Shown: one piece after another, positions 1 to 7,401 of the stretch
Layout: every line of letters starts with the position of its first letter
Position numbering within the stretch: position 1 is the first letter of the stretch
Assembly (NCBI RefSeq): GCF_003478995.1
Contig: NZ_QUGI01000011.1
Coordinates: forward strand, 9,728-46,560
From: Pseudoflavonifractor sp. AF19-9AC
Lineage (GTDB): Bacteria; Bacillota; Clostridia; Oscillospirales; Oscillospiraceae
Reading direction: 5' to 3'
Length of the DNA stretch: 36,833 bases
Notes under the pieces: generated by a model
Told to the model about the DNA's origin: nothing
Seen by the model: the letters and a program-made list of their open reading frames with translations, nothing else
The model's database searches: none
Translations under genes and position numbers: made by a program

Positions 1-67
1 GTACCCCCTTGCCAAATCACTTGTCGTCTATTTTATTTTACCAGAGTTCTTTCCACCCGGGGTATAG

Positions 68-97
68 TCAGTTAGGAAGAAAACCTGTCGAGTTAGG
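68..97 (+). promoter_or_regulatory. LytTR-type direct repeat upstream of the kinase gene
   Basis: Two copies of AGTTAGGAAG begin exactly 21 bp apart (70-79 and 91-100). In the nine-base frame used for AgrA-like LytTR regulators, the first copy TCAGTTAGG (68-76) fits the family consensus at every position, and the second, CGAGTTAGG (89-97), fits at seven of nine. The 12-bp gap puts both on the same DNA face, as expected for a LytTR dimer. The repeat ends 20 bp before the candidate -35 box. The nearby LytTR regulator (1867-2577) is the natural candidate to bind here; that link is inferred. Confidence 0.6.
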
Positions 98-117
98 AAG
101 ATCAAGGGGTCTTGGCC

Positions 118-146
118 TTGCGTCAGTCCCTGTTTTCTGATACAGT
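118..146 (+). promoter_or_regulatory. Candidate promoter of the kinase gene
   Basis: TTGCGT (118-123), a 17-bp spacer and TACAGT (141-146) make a weak sigma-A-type promoter about 30 bp before the kinase start. The -35 box is poor, which fits an activator-dependent promoter with the LytTR repeat just upstream. This is read by eye only. Confidence 0.35.
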
Positions 147-175
147 TGGAGCAAACAAAAAGGGAGGTGCCATCC

Positions 176-1828
176 ATGAAACGGCTGACAAAAGTGCTAT
201 ACGCCCTCACTTTCCTGGCGGTGTGCGCCGGAGCGCTGGCCTTCCTCCAACGATTTACCCAGGCGGAGAGCGCCTTTCTCTACCCCACCTGGGAGACGGG
301 GGCGGTGGTGACTGCCAGCGGGGCGGAGACGCCCTTTGACCCCGCCGTTCTCCCGCCGGAGCTGGAGGAGGGGGAGTGGTACCGCTACGCCCTGACCCTG
401 CCGGAGGGTCGGGCGAACGGAACGCTCCTGATCTTCGAGACCACCGGGTTGGACGCCGCCGTCTTTCTGGACGGGGCGGAGCTGTGGTACTCCGCCGTCA
501 GTCAGCCGCCGGAGACGGCCAACCAGAGCCAGGCTCAAATCGCCCTGCCCGCCGGGGGCGGGGAGGCTCTGACCATAGACCTGCGGCCCCTGTCGGACAC
601 GGCCATCGTGCCGCCCCTGCTCCGGCTCTCCACCGACCCCACGGATCAGGCGGGCACCATCGCCTACGCCAACTACTACGGCCTGTCCGCCGGGGCCTCC
701 GCCCTGGCTGCGGTGCTGCTGTGGGGGCTGTTTTTACTGGGGCTGGCCCACGGAAAGCGGAACTGGCCCCTGCTCCTGCCCACCCTGGCGGCGGCCCTGC
801 TGACCGTCCACCGGCTGGCGGTGGGGTACGGGGCCTATTTCCTGCCCCAGGCCCTCCAGGGGCCGATCTCCAGCCCGTGGCTGGAGGGACTCACCGCCCT
901 GGCCCTGGCCGCCTATCTGCTCCTCCACCGGGAGCGGGCCTTCTGGAAGGCCCTGGGGCTGGCCGCCGCCTGGAGCGCCGGGGCGCTGGTTCTGGCGGCG
1001 CTGGTTTCCCATCTGCGGGGCGGGTATGCGGCCCAATATCTGACGTATCTGGCCGCCCAGCTCCAGGCGGGGGTGTGGAGCGGCACTCTGTACTGGCTGA
1101 TCTGGTGGCTGGTGCTGGTGTGCGCCGCCCTCTCCGCCTGGGATTTGGCCCGATCCATCGTCCGCGCCCAGGGCGCGGCTCAGACCCTGGCCCTGAAAAA
1201 TCAGCTGATTATGGACAACTACCGCTCTATGGAAGATAAGCTGCGGGAAAGCGCCCGGCTCCGCCACGGCTTTTCCGCTCAGGTGGCCGCCTTGGACGCC
1301 GCCGTCCAGGCCCGGGACTGGGCGGGGGTGGAGCGGTATATGGCCGCCTGGAAACAGGACACCAACCAGGAGCTGGCTCGGTTTACCGAGCACATTGCCG
1401 TCAACGCCATCCTTCAAGACGCTGCAGGCCGGGCAAAGGCGGCGGGGATTGTCTTTGAAGTGGTGGTGATGCTCCCGAAGTCGCTCCCCATTCCGGACGA
1501 GGATTTGTGCGCCCTGCTTATCAACCTGCTGGACAACGCCCTGGAGGGGGCGGAGCGCACCCCGGAGGGGCGGGAGAAAATCATCCGTTTCCGGATGCGG
1601 GTGGATGGGGAGTTTGTTCCCATCCTGTGCGAAAATACCTTTGACGGCCATGTGGAGACAGACGAAAGCGGGGCCGTGAAAACCACGAAAGCGGACTCAG
1701 CCTCCCACGGTTTCGGCATGGCCCAGATGCGGGCTGTGGTGGAGAAGTACGACAGTGTCCTGAGCGTAAGCTGGACGGACGAGTGGTTTACCGTCCAAAC
1801 CGCTCCGCAATTCCCGGAGAATAGATGA
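176..1828 (+). CDS. Sensor histidine kinase, GHKL type (AgrC-like), with extracellular domain
   Basis: Membrane sensor kinase of 550 residues. The ATG at 176 follows the ribosome site AAGGGAGGTG. A first membrane segment (about residues 5-25) leads to an extracellular beta-rich region of about 140 residues that resembles the 7TMR-DISM or carbohydrate-binding sensor domains. Several hydrophobic segments follow (about 165-335). The cytoplasmic part has a degenerate H-box, LRHGF (near 361), an N-box, LINLLDNALEGA (near 450), and a G-box, HGFGMAQM (near 511), typical of GHKL kinases paired with LytTR regulators. It converges with its likely partner at 1867-2577. The ligand is unknown. Whether this pair is ICE cargo or chromosomal cannot be settled here. 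It lacks the dispersed palindrome that marks the ICE. Confidence 0.88.
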   Translation: MKRLTKVLYALTFLAVCAGALAFLQRFTQAESAFLYPTWETGAVVTASGAETPFDPAVLPPELEEGEWYRYALTLPEGRANGTLLIFETTGLDAAVFLDGAELWYSAVSQPPETANQSQAQIALPAGGGEALTIDLRPLSDTAIVPPLLRLSTDPTDQAGTIAYANYYGLSAGASALAAVLLWGLFLLGLAHGKRNWPLLLPTLAAALLTVHRLAVGYGAYFLPQALQGPISSPWLEGLTALALAAYLLLHRERAFWKALGLAAAWSAGALVLAALVSHLRGGYAAQYLTYLAAQLQAGVWSGTLYWLIWWLVLVCAALSAWDLARSIVRAQGAAQTLALKNQLIMDNYRSMEDKLRESARLRHGFSAQVAALDAAVQARDWAGVERYMAAWKQDTNQELARFTEHIAVNAILQDAAGRAKAAGIVFEVVVMLPKSLPIPDEDLCALLINLLDNALEGAERTPEGREKIIRFRMRVDGEFVPILCENTFDGHVETDESGAVKTTKADSASHGFGMAQMRAVVEKYDSVLSVSWTDEWFTVQTAPQFPENR

Positions 1829-1862
1829 AAACAGAGGAGACGCACAGCGCCTCCTCTGTTTC
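1827..1862. terminator. Bidirectional terminator between kinase and regulator
   Basis: AAACAGAGGAG (1829-1839) pairs with CTCCTCTGTTT (1851-1861) across an 11-nt loop. It overlaps the last codons of the kinase gene and lies 5 bp beyond the regulator's stop. A-rich and T-rich flanks on the two sides suit termination in both directions between convergent genes. Confidence 0.7.
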
Positions 1863-1866
1863 ATCC

Positions 1867-2577
1867 TCAGCCATTCAGTCGGTGTACGATTGCGTTTTGG
1901 AACTCAGTATAGAAGGTTCGGCTCATGGGGAGCCGCTCGCCATCCTTCAGCAGCACCCCGGCGTGGGTGGCCCGCTCTACCCAAGTCAAATTGACCAGAT
2001 AGCTCCTGTGACAGCGGCGGAAGATCCCGGCGGGCAACAGCCGTTCCGCCTCTGTCAGCGGGACAGAAAACGCCTGCTCACCGTCTCCCAGGTGGACCAC
2101 GACACCGTGATTCAGGCTCTCCAGATAGCGGATTTCCTCTACCAGGAGGGGGACAGCTTGCCCGCCCCGCTGGAACAGGACGGCCTGGGCCCCATGTTTC
2201 TCCAGCGCCCGCCCCAAGGCGGCCTCCAGCCGTTCCCGGCTCACCGGCTTGAGCAGGTAGTGAAGGGGGTGGGCTTCATACCCGGCCAGAGCGTATTCCG
2301 GGTTGCCGGTGATGAAGATGACCCGATCCCGGACGCCCTGGTCGTAGAGCCACTGAGCCAGTTCTAAGCCGGTGGTGCCCTCCATTTGGATGTCCAGGAG
2401 ATAGAGGTCAAAGGCAGCCCGTTTTTCCTCTGCCGTCTGCCGCAGCGCGTCCGCTGAGGAAAAGGGCACGATCTCCGTCTCCACACCCTGGGCGGCAAAA
2501 ATATCCCGGCACATGGCGGTAATTTGACGGCACTCCACGGCCTCGTCCTCGCAGAGCGCCACCCGGTATGTGGACAT
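1867..2577 (-). CDS. LytTR-family response regulator
   Basis: Response regulator of 236 residues (AgrA/LytR type) that takes phosphate from a sensor kinase and binds DNA. The N-terminal receiver shows the acidic pair E10-D11, the phospho-acceptor D62 in LLDIQM and the conserved K110 in LLKP. The C-terminal LytTR domain (about 140-233) shows RYLESLNHG and FRRCHRSYLVNL. The ATG at 2577 follows AAAGGAGGGATTTCC. It sits convergent to the kinase rather than in an operon with it, so the two are separately transcribed. The direct repeat at 68-97 is a plausible binding site, implying control of the kinase gene. Confidence 0.9.
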   Translation of the reverse strand: MSTYRVALCEDEAVECRQITAMCRDIFAAQGVETEIVPFSSADALRQTAEEKRAAFDLYLLDIQMEGTTGLELAQWLYDQGVRDRVIFITGNPEYALAGYEAHPLHYLLKPVSRERLEAALGRALEKHGAQAVLFQRGGQAVPLLVEEIRYLESLNHGVVVHLGDGEQAFSVPLTEAERLLPAGIFRRCHRSYLVNLTWVERATHAGVLLKDGERLPMSRTFYTEFQNAIVHRLNG

Positions 2578-2840
2578 GGAAATCCCTCCTTTAAAGTCTG
2601 TTCTATTGTAGCAGGTTTCAGGCGGGGTTGCAAATCACCCTTGAATTGTCATGGCAAAGTGATCCAATCTCTGTGGAAATGGACAGAGCCCTGTGGAACC
2701 GCCGCAAACAGAAATCGAGCGTTAGCCCTTCCGCCTGTTCCCCCGCAGGGGAAATCCAGCGGGACAGCGCCCCGCCTCCGCCGGAGTGCGCAGCCCCCGG
2801 AATTGCACCCATTTTCAGGGGAGCGCGAAACGGCAAGCTG
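2578..2840. other. Non-coding stretch before the oriT-like repeats
   Basis: No convincing gene on either strand. The open frames here are short, lack ribosome sites and overlap one another. The left part must contain the promoter of the minus-strand regulator gene. The right part leads into the inverted repeats at 2841-2915. Confidence 0.5.
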
Positions 2841-2915
2841 GGCAAGTGTGGACACACTTGCCACTTTCGCGCCGCCGGGGGCCCCGCGAAAGTGCTTGTT
2901 GGGGAACCTCCCCAA
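2841..2915. other. oriT: Putative oriT of the outer ICE (three nested inverted repeats)
   Basis: Three inverted repeats lie in series next to the relaxase gene. They are GGCAAGTGTG/CACACTTGCC with a 2-nt gap (2841-2862), CACTTTCGC/GCGAAAGTG (2862-2870 and 2886-2894), and TTGGGGA-ACC-TCCCCAA (2899-2915), the last flanked by TTG and CCC. The last motif recurs, inverted, beside the nested element's mobC gene (23894-23913) in the context TTGTTGGGGA...TCCCCAAACCC. Because the two relaxases are related, this shared motif is the likely relaxase-binding hairpin. The nick site cannot be fixed by eye. Confidence 0.6.
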
Positions 2916-2926
2916 ACCCGGCCCTA

Positions 2927-2943
2927 TGGGACAAAGTGTCCCA
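2927..2943. repeat. Dispersed palindrome, copy 1
   Basis: TGGGACAAAGTGTCCCA, exact match to the family core with an AAG spacer. It is intergenic, 23 bp beyond the relaxase stop codon and just after the oriT-like repeats. Confidence 0.95.
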
Positions 2944-2958
2944 AGGGATAGTCTGCGG

Positions 2959-2980
2959 AACAGGCCCTAACGGGCCTGTT
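2959..2980. terminator. Hairpin over the relaxase stop codon
   Basis: AACAGGCCC (2959-2967), TAAC loop, GGGCCTGTT (2972-2980). It is a strong GC stem spanning the end of the relaxase gene. No T-run follows on the minus strand, so it may stabilise the 3' end rather than terminate. Confidence 0.45.
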
Positions 2981-4394
2981 CCTTATCGGCGCGTCCGCCG
3001 GTAAGCCCCAGAAGATGGTCAATGTTGCCCTTCACCGTGACGATCTCCCGCATCTCCTTTTGTGCGGTGCGGTATTGTGCGGTGAGGGCTTTTTTCTGTT
3101 CGGCCAGCTCCCGGCGCTTTTTCTTGAGGGCGTCCATCTTGGGGAGCTTTTCGCCGTCCAGCAGTTCATTCATGGTGGCCTTGGCCGCCCGGTAGTCAGC
3201 CAGCTCCGCCTCGTGCTGGGCCAGATACTTTTTACTGTACCGGGCCGCCTTGTAGCCATCGAAAACGGGCCGGGTCTTGGCGTACTGCACCACGGCCCCC
3301 ATGAGCTCCGACGTGCGGCCCAGCTCCCGCTCCACCGCCCGCAGCTCCCCAGCCAGAGTGTGGGCGCGATCCACCGATGTGTCCGTCTTGGCGGCAAGCT
3401 CGTCATAATCGGTCAGGCCGTTCTCCTGGAGAAATTGCAGGGCGGCGGCCATCTGCTTGATGTTGTAGACCTTGGCCCACCGCTCATAGCCAGGGCCCTT
3501 GCCCTGGGCCATGCGCTGCTGGATGTCAATAACAAGGTTGAACCGCCGCGCCTTGGGCCGGGCGTCGCCGCCGCCCCCGGCCCGAGCCGGAGCTCTGCCA
3601 TCCAGGACGGCCTGGACAGCCTCGGGGCCGTAGCCTTCCCCCAGGGTGGAGCTCCGCCAGCGGGCGGGCCGTTCAAAGCCTGGGAGCTGGAATGAGAGGA
3701 CGCCGCCCCGCCCGTGGAGCACCTGGACGCCAGCCGCCTCCAGCGCGGCGAGGAAGGCCGGGAGATCGGCAGGGGGCTGGGTCAGCACCTCGTCGATGAT
3801 GGCCCGGAGCTGCTCCTTTTGCGGGGGCCGCTTTGCGTCCCCCAGCCATTGCCCGTAGTGACGGAAGGGGCCCTGGCTGGGCAGCTTGGGATTTTGAATG
3901 ACAGACAGCTCATGCTCGATGCACACCCGGTCAGAGAGCCGCCGGAGCGCCCGCCCGGAGCGGAAGAAATCTCTATATTTCCGGGTGCAATCCAGGGAAG
4001 TGGAATTGTAATAGATGTGGTTGTGGATGTGCTGGCGGTCTGTGTGGGTGGCGACGAAAAAGGCGTGGTTGCCCTTCGTCCAGCGCATGGCCGTTTCATA
4101 GCCCACCCGGTTTGCCTCCTCGGGGGTAATCTCCCCCGGCTTGAAGGACTGGCGAATCTGATAGCAGAGCACATCCGCGTCCCGTTTCTGCTCCCGGCCC
4201 GTGACGGCCTTGTACTTGGCCTTGGACAGCAGGAACTCGGCGTCGGCTGTCATGTGGTCGCACTGGTAAGAGGAAATCAATTCCCCGCCCTGGGTCTTGT
4301 CAGGATTTTTCCCGTAGTCCAAACGGTCTTTGAGGGATTGGGCGATGGTTTCCCCCTTGCTGATGTGGTGGACAATCAGGCGCGTGGTAGCCGT
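2967..4394 (-). CDS. MobP-type relaxase of the outer ICE (apparent ACG start)
   Basis: DNA relaxase (Relaxase/VirD2 family) that nicks oriT and leads the strand into the recipient. Read from ACG at 4394 it is 475 residues. It has a conserved Tyr near residue 27 in the DYGKNP motif, the metal-binding histidines HIHNH (about 122-126), and a C-terminal coiled region with KGPGYERWAKVYNIKQMAA and VKGNIDHLLG, which the nested relaxase shares. The start is odd. Relatives begin MATTRL; here the codon in that place is ACG, 7 nt after a perfect AGGAGG (4405-4400 on the complement). No ATG or GTG is in frame upstream; only TTG codons inside the ribosome site or palindrome region are available. It lies downstream of SLOG, with palindrome copy 2 between them. 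Confidence 0.88.
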   Translation of the reverse strand, partial: TATTRLIVHHISKGETIAQSLKDRLDYGKNPDKTQGGELISSYQCDHMTADAEFLLSKAKYKAVTGREQKRDADVLCYQIRQSFKPGEITPEEANRVGYETAMRWTKGNHAFFVATHTDRQHIHNHIYYNSTSLDCTRKYRDFFRSGRALRRLSDRVCIEHELSVIQNPKLPSQGPFRHYGQWLGDAKRPPQKEQLRAIIDEVLTQPPADLPAFLAALEAAGVQVLHGRGGVLSFQLPGFERPARWRSSTLGEGYGPEAVQAVLDGRAPARAGGGGDARPKARRFNLVIDIQQRMAQGKGPGYERWAKVYNIKQMAAALQFLQENGLTDYDELAAKTDTSVDRAHTLAGELRAVERELGRTSELMGAVVQYAKTRPVFDGYKAARYSKKYLAQHEAELADYRAAKATMNELLDGEKLPKMDALKKKRRELAEQKKALTAQYRTAQKEMREIVTVKGNIDHLLGLTGGRADKEQAR

Positions 4395-4428
4395 GGCAGC
4401 ACCTCCTTTCAAACGGCAGTAGGCGGTA

Positions 4429-4445
4429 TGGGACAAAGTGTCCCA
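4429..4445. repeat. Dispersed palindrome, copy 2
   Basis: TGGGACAAAGTGTCCCA, exact, AAG spacer. It lies between the SLOG stop codon (9 bp away) and the relaxase ribosome site. Confidence 0.95.
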
Positions 4446-4454
4446 TAGGCCGGT

Positions 4455-4916
4455 CTAAATAGAAATCACCCGGACGTCCCGCCCCAGCGTGTACGCATAG
4501 CGCATGGTGAACAGGGTGCCGCCCTTTTCCCGCCCGTCGTAGACAGCGATTACCCGCTGGGACTGGCTTACCATGTAGCGGTTGCGCGCCATGTAACAGG
4601 ATGGCGCGTAGGTCTGGCTCTCCACCTTTACCCCATCGCAGAGCCGGAGCAGTTCATGGAACCGCTTGTCCTTGGTTTTTACCCTCCCCGCATAGGGCAG
4701 CGCCGCCTCCAGAAACAGCTCCGGGTGCCGCTCCTTTTCCTCAACTACCAGGGCGGCGAACATCAGGTCGGCCCCCTCCGCAAAGCCGGAGATGAAACGG
4801 GTATAGCCGTCGGCCACCGCCTCTGCCAGCTCCCGGCGGAGCTCCTGCTCCACATAGCCCAGCTTGTCCGCCGGAATGTCCCGGTGGCCCGTGACGCAAC
4901 AGGTTTTGCGTACCAT
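4455..4916 (-). CDS. SLOG-family (YpsA/DUF1273-like) protein
   Basis: Protein of 153 residues with a Rossmann-like SLOG fold. It has CCVTGHRDIP near the N-terminus, SGFAEGADLMFAALV in the nucleotide-binding loop, and a basic ALPYAGRVKTKDKRFHELL stretch, as in YpsA-like proteins. Such proteins bind nucleotide-derived ligands and are common in conjugative elements, but their role there is not established. I place the start at the ATG at 4916, 7 nt after GGATGGG; an ATG 12 bp upstream is possible but sits on top of the ribosome site. The gene is divergent from the XRE regulator and leads into the relaxase gene. Confidence 0.82.
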   Translation of the reverse strand: MVRKTCCVTGHRDIPADKLGYVEQELRRELAEAVADGYTRFISGFAEGADLMFAALVVEEKERHPELFLEAALPYAGRVKTKDKRFHELLRLCDGVKVESQTYAPSCYMARNRYMVSQSQRVIAVYDGREKGGTLFTMRYAYTLGRDVRVISI

Positions 4917-4952
4917 AAAATATCCCATCCTTCCCGAGAGATGAAATCCTTT

Positions 4953-4973
4953 TCCTTTATTAAAAATAAAGGA
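4953..4973. promoter_or_regulatory. Palindromic operator candidate between slog and xre genes
   Basis: TCCTTTATT-AAA-AATAAAGGA is a perfect 9-bp inverted repeat with a 3-nt centre. It sits in the AT-rich divergent region between a minus-strand operon and the plus-strand XRE gene, so it is a natural operator for that regulator. Binding is inferred from position only. Confidence 0.5.
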
Positions 4974-5066
4974 TTAAATATCGTATGTCAAGAATTACAC
5001 AGGATTACACATCGCATTTTGAACATAGGCACAGGATAGAATAGTGCGAGAAGGGAGGACGTTTCC

Positions 5067-5381
5067 GTGTACGAGGAATTTACCCAAAACCGTATCGCAC
5101 AACTGCGGATGCAGAAGAATGTTTCCGCCCGTGATATGTCCCTGTCACTGGGCCAAAACAACAGCTACATCAATCAGATTGAAAACAAAAAGACCCTGCC
5201 CTCGCTGCAAGGTCTGTTCTACATCTGCGAATATTTTGGCATCACGCCGCAGCAGTTCTTTGACGAGGGGGACGCCTACCCCGCCCAGCTCGCGGAGCTG
5301 GTGGAGGACTTGAAGAAGTTAGACGCCGCCTCACTGGAGCATATTGCCGCCGTGGTGAAAGAGATGATACGCGAGAAGTAG
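5067..5381 (+). CDS. XRE-family helix-turn-helix regulator
   Basis: Small DNA-binding protein (104 residues) and the only plus-strand gene of the ICE part. The helix-turn-helix spans about residues 8-62 (RIAQLRMQKNVSARDMSLSL, then NNSYINQIENKKTLPSLQGL), the Cro/C1-type layout. An acidic helical tail follows. The start is GTG at 5067 after AAGGGAGGACGTTTCC. Divergence from the SLOG-relaxase genes and the perfect palindrome at 4953-4973 suggest that it represses the mobilisation operon, itself, or both. This role is inferred. Confidence 0.88.
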   Translation: MYEEFTQNRIAQLRMQKNVSARDMSLSLGQNNSYINQIENKKTLPSLQGLFYICEYFGITPQQFFDEGDAYPAQLAELVEDLKKLDAASLEHIAAVVKEMIREK

Positions 5382-5398
5382 GCCGCACGGCAAAGAAA

Positions 5399-5422
5399 AA
5401 CCGACGGCCCAAAGGCCGCCGG
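5399..5422. terminator. GC-rich hairpin after xre
   Basis: CCGACGGCC-CAAA-GGCCGCCGG follows the XRE stop by about 20 bp. The stem is strong but has no T-run, so terminator activity is uncertain. Confidence 0.4.
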
Positions 5423-5429
5423 TCAGGTA

Positions 5430-5446
5430 TGGGACACTTTGTCCCA
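5430..5446. repeat. Dispersed palindrome, copy 3
   Basis: TGGGACACTTTGTCCCA, exact, CTT spacer. It lies between the convergent ends of the XRE gene and the small Cys-rich gene, 14 bp beyond the latter's stop. Confidence 0.95.
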
Positions 5447-5460
5447 AAGGTCAGCGATAT

Positions 5461-5631
5461 TTACGGTTGCTCCTGCGGGGCCCACTGGTCGCAGGACGGG
5501 CGTATGTTCATGCTTTCCCGGGCCTCCGGCACCATATCGTCCCGGCCCGTGGCGATGAACAGGAAGAAGATGGCTGCGTCCCGGCGCAGGCATCCATTTT
5601 TATGCTTGCAGTTCACGCAGGACTCCTTCAT
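5461..5631 (-). CDS. Small cysteine-containing hypothetical protein
   Basis: I do not recognise this 56-residue protein. From ATG at 5631 it starts MKESCVNCKHKNGCLRRD, so four cysteines can be considered in total, three of them in a C-x2-C-x5-C cluster near the N-terminus. A hydrophobic stretch, AIFFLFIATG, follows. The start lies 4 nt after the stop of the CD1845 gene, with GGGTGAG as ribosome site inside that gene's end, so the two are probably translationally coupled. A TTG start at 5643 is the alternative. Confidence 0.55.
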   Translation of the reverse strand: MKESCVNCKHKNGCLRRDAAIFFLFIATGRDDMVPEARESMNIRPSCDQWAPQEQP

Positions 5632-5635
5632 AGGC

Positions 5636-5923
5636 TCACCCAAACACTACGCCGCACAGGACGTCCGCAAGAGAGGTCAGGCCCCCGGCAACGGCATCGG
5701 CCAGCAGGCCCAGCACCACAAAGAACACGGCGATGCCCAGCATGAGCAGGGCGGCAGAGTTATCGCCCTGGATGAACCACGCGAACAGGGCGCAGAGCAG
5801 GCAGAGCCCGCCCAGGGCCTCCAGGAGTGCCCCGGACATTCCAGCCGCCAGCCTGACCACGGCGGCAAGGACAATGCAGGCGATGGCAAAGGGGAACACG
5901 ACGATCCGCAGCAGAAAACGCAT
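5636..5923 (-). CDS. CD1845-family small membrane protein
   Basis: Protein of 95 residues, almost entirely hydrophobic, with about three membrane segments (residues 5-28, 32-52 and 58-80). The start MRFLLRIVVFPFAIA and its position near mobC and the relaxase match the CD1845 family of conjugative transposons. The function is unknown. The ATG at 5923 is preceded by GAGGAGGTTTTCACC. The next gene overlaps its end closely. Confidence 0.7.
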   Translation of the reverse strand: MRFLLRIVVFPFAIACIVLAAVVRLAAGMSGALLEALGGLCLLCALFAWFIQGDNSAALLMLGIAVFFVVLGLLADAVAGGLTSLADVLCGVVFG

Positions 5924-6015
5924 GGTGAAAACCTCCTCAAAAGTTCTGTATTTTCTGTTGTTTTCCCTCTATATGTATATTATAACTCTGCAAAAATAGG
6001 GTGTAAAGGATGCCT

Positions 6016-6086
6016 CCGGCTTGCCCCGGCCTGGGACATTTTGTCCCGAACTCGGGCAAGCCGGGGAGCGGCGCACCGCTCCCCGG
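6016..6086. repeat. Compound hairpins after mobC enclosing palindrome copy 4
   Basis: An 11-bp repeat CCGGCTTGCCC (6016-6026) / GGGCAAGCCGG (6054-6064) encloses palindrome copy 4. The right arm overlaps a second hairpin, CCGGGGAGCGG-CGCA-CCGCTCCCCGG (6061-6086), that starts 4 bp beyond the mobC stop. The two stems share bases, so they are mutually exclusive, as in an attenuator. That use is speculative. Confidence 0.7.
6032..6048. repeat. Dispersed palindrome, copy 4
   Basis: TGGGACATTTTGTCCCG has exact arms, a TTT spacer and a variant last base. It is 41 bp beyond the mobC stop, in the loop of a larger inverted repeat. Confidence 0.93.
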
Positions 6087-6089
6087 CCT

Positions 6090-6437
6090 TTACATTTCCA
6101 CCACCTGGGTCAGCTTTTTCAGCAGCTCGGACAGAGGGCCCCACAGGTCTGCATAGTCCTTTTGCAGCAGGGCGATGTCCTGGGGGTAGATGCCCCCGTA
6201 GGTGTTGGCCTGGATCGCCACCTGATTGAGATTGTTGGAGCACCGGCGCTGGAGCGATACCAGCTCCCGCACCGGCCCCAGGTCAACGTGGAGCACATAC
6301 CCATTGAGGGCCATCTTCCGCACGAAAGCCCCCATGTTCCGCACCCCGGCCTCGGCCATGCGCTCCTGGAGCTGTGCCAGCTCCTCCTCGGACACCATGA
6401 CGTGCAGGTGGATGGGGCGGCGGCGTTTCCGGCTCAC
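6090..6437 (-). CDS. mobC: MobC-like relaxosome accessory protein
   Basis: Protein of 115 residues that should bind oriT DNA and help the relaxase. It opens with a basic stretch (SRKRRRPIHLHV), then a ribbon-helix-helix-like segment (SEEELAQLQERMAEAG). The typical MobC motif SNNLNQVAIQANTYG follows, and a coiled C-terminus. The start is GTG at 6437, 9 nt after GGGAGGAG. The GTGA at 6437-6434 overlaps the upstream gene's stop, so translation is coupled. The compound hairpin region follows its end. Confidence 0.82.
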   Translation of the reverse strand: MSRKRRRPIHLHVMVSEEELAQLQERMAEAGVRNMGAFVRKMALNGYVLHVDLGPVRELVSLQRRCSNNLNQVAIQANTYGGIYPQDIALLQKDYADLWGPLSELLKKLTQVVEM

Positions 6438-7390
6438 CGGGACGGCTCCTCCCGTTCCCGCCGGGCAAAGGGCTGGAGCCGGACGGGGCTCTGGCCGTCC
6501 TCCGTGCGCAGGAAGTCTATTCTGCCTGCCGCGAAGATGGCGTTTCGGTTGAGCTGCCGCTGCCACGCCCCCTGGCTGGGGGCCCACTTGAATCCGTTGT
6601 GTTTCATCTCCTGGCGCTGCTCCTCGGTGGGCTTTTCGTCAAAGAACAGCTGCAGTCGGTTTTCCCCCTCGTTGATCTCCGCCCTGCCGCCGGGGAACTC
6701 CCAGCCCACGAAGTCGCCCCGGTTTTTCAAATCGTCAATGCGCTGCTGCACTCGGCGGATGTTGGCGTTGTTGTTGGAGAGATGGAAAGAGGGATAGGGC
6801 ACTGGGTCTTTCCGCCAATCCCGCTCCATAGAGGCCCGGAGCTTGGCGATCCCCTCGTCGGTCAGGCCGGGGCAGCCCTCCAGGGTCTTGTGTTTGCGAT
6901 AGTAGGCGTTGACTGCCTTCATGTGCTCCTGGTCGGCCTTCAGCCCCTCCAGCTTGGCCTCCAGCTTTTCCACCGCCTGCCGGTCATCGGCGGAGATGCC
7001 CGCCGTGCCGGTGGAGCGAATTTTGTCCAGCAGGCCCTGGATATGCTGATACTCACCCATATTCTTGTCCCGCGCCGCGTTCTGCTTGTGCTTTTTCTGC
7101 ACGGGGAAGTTGGAGCCCCCGGCAACCAGGATCGAGGGCACACGGGCGTCGATGGCATGGGCCTGATTGAGATTTTCCGCCAGCTTGCGGGCATAGAGGT
7201 CGGCCAGATAGTCAATCTTCTCATGGTACATGGGATCGACTTTCTGTTTCTGTTCCTCCGCCAGTTGGTAGGCGGCATCTACCTGAGCCTGATAACTGGC
7301 GGTGGCGGAACCGGGCTTGTAGTCACGGTAGCTGTTGAGGTCGTTTGCCCGCCGCGCTGCCTCTTCACTGATGGGATAATACTTCGGCAT
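6434..7390 (-). CDS. Conserved ICE protein of unknown function
   Basis: Protein of 318 residues, mainly helical and charged. The N-terminal part (YYPISEEAARRANDLNSYRDY) and a C-terminal segment, GFKWAPSQGAWQRQLNRNA (about residues 268-286), resemble proteins found beside MobC in Clostridia conjugative elements. The C-terminal GFxWxPxxxxWxR pattern recalls the DUF3560-like families. I cannot assign a function. The ATG at 7390 follows GGGGGTGG. It begins 12 bp after the preceding gene and ends in a GTGA overlap with mobC, so it probably belongs to the same transcript and may serve DNA processing. Confidence 0.7.
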   Translation of the reverse strand: MPKYYPISEEAARRANDLNSYRDYKPGSATASYQAQVDAAYQLAEEQKQKVDPMYHEKIDYLADLYARKLAENLNQAHAIDARVPSILVAGGSNFPVQKKHKQNAARDKNMGEYQHIQGLLDKIRSTGTAGISADDRQAVEKLEAKLEGLKADQEHMKAVNAYYRKHKTLEGCPGLTDEGIAKLRASMERDWRKDPVPYPSFHLSNNNANIRRVQQRIDDLKNRGDFVGWEFPGGRAEINEGENRLQLFFDEKPTEEQRQEMKHNGFKWAPSQGAWQRQLNRNAIFAAGRIDFLRTEDGQSPVRLQPFARREREEPSR

Positions 7391-7401
7391 CCGGCCACCC
7401 C

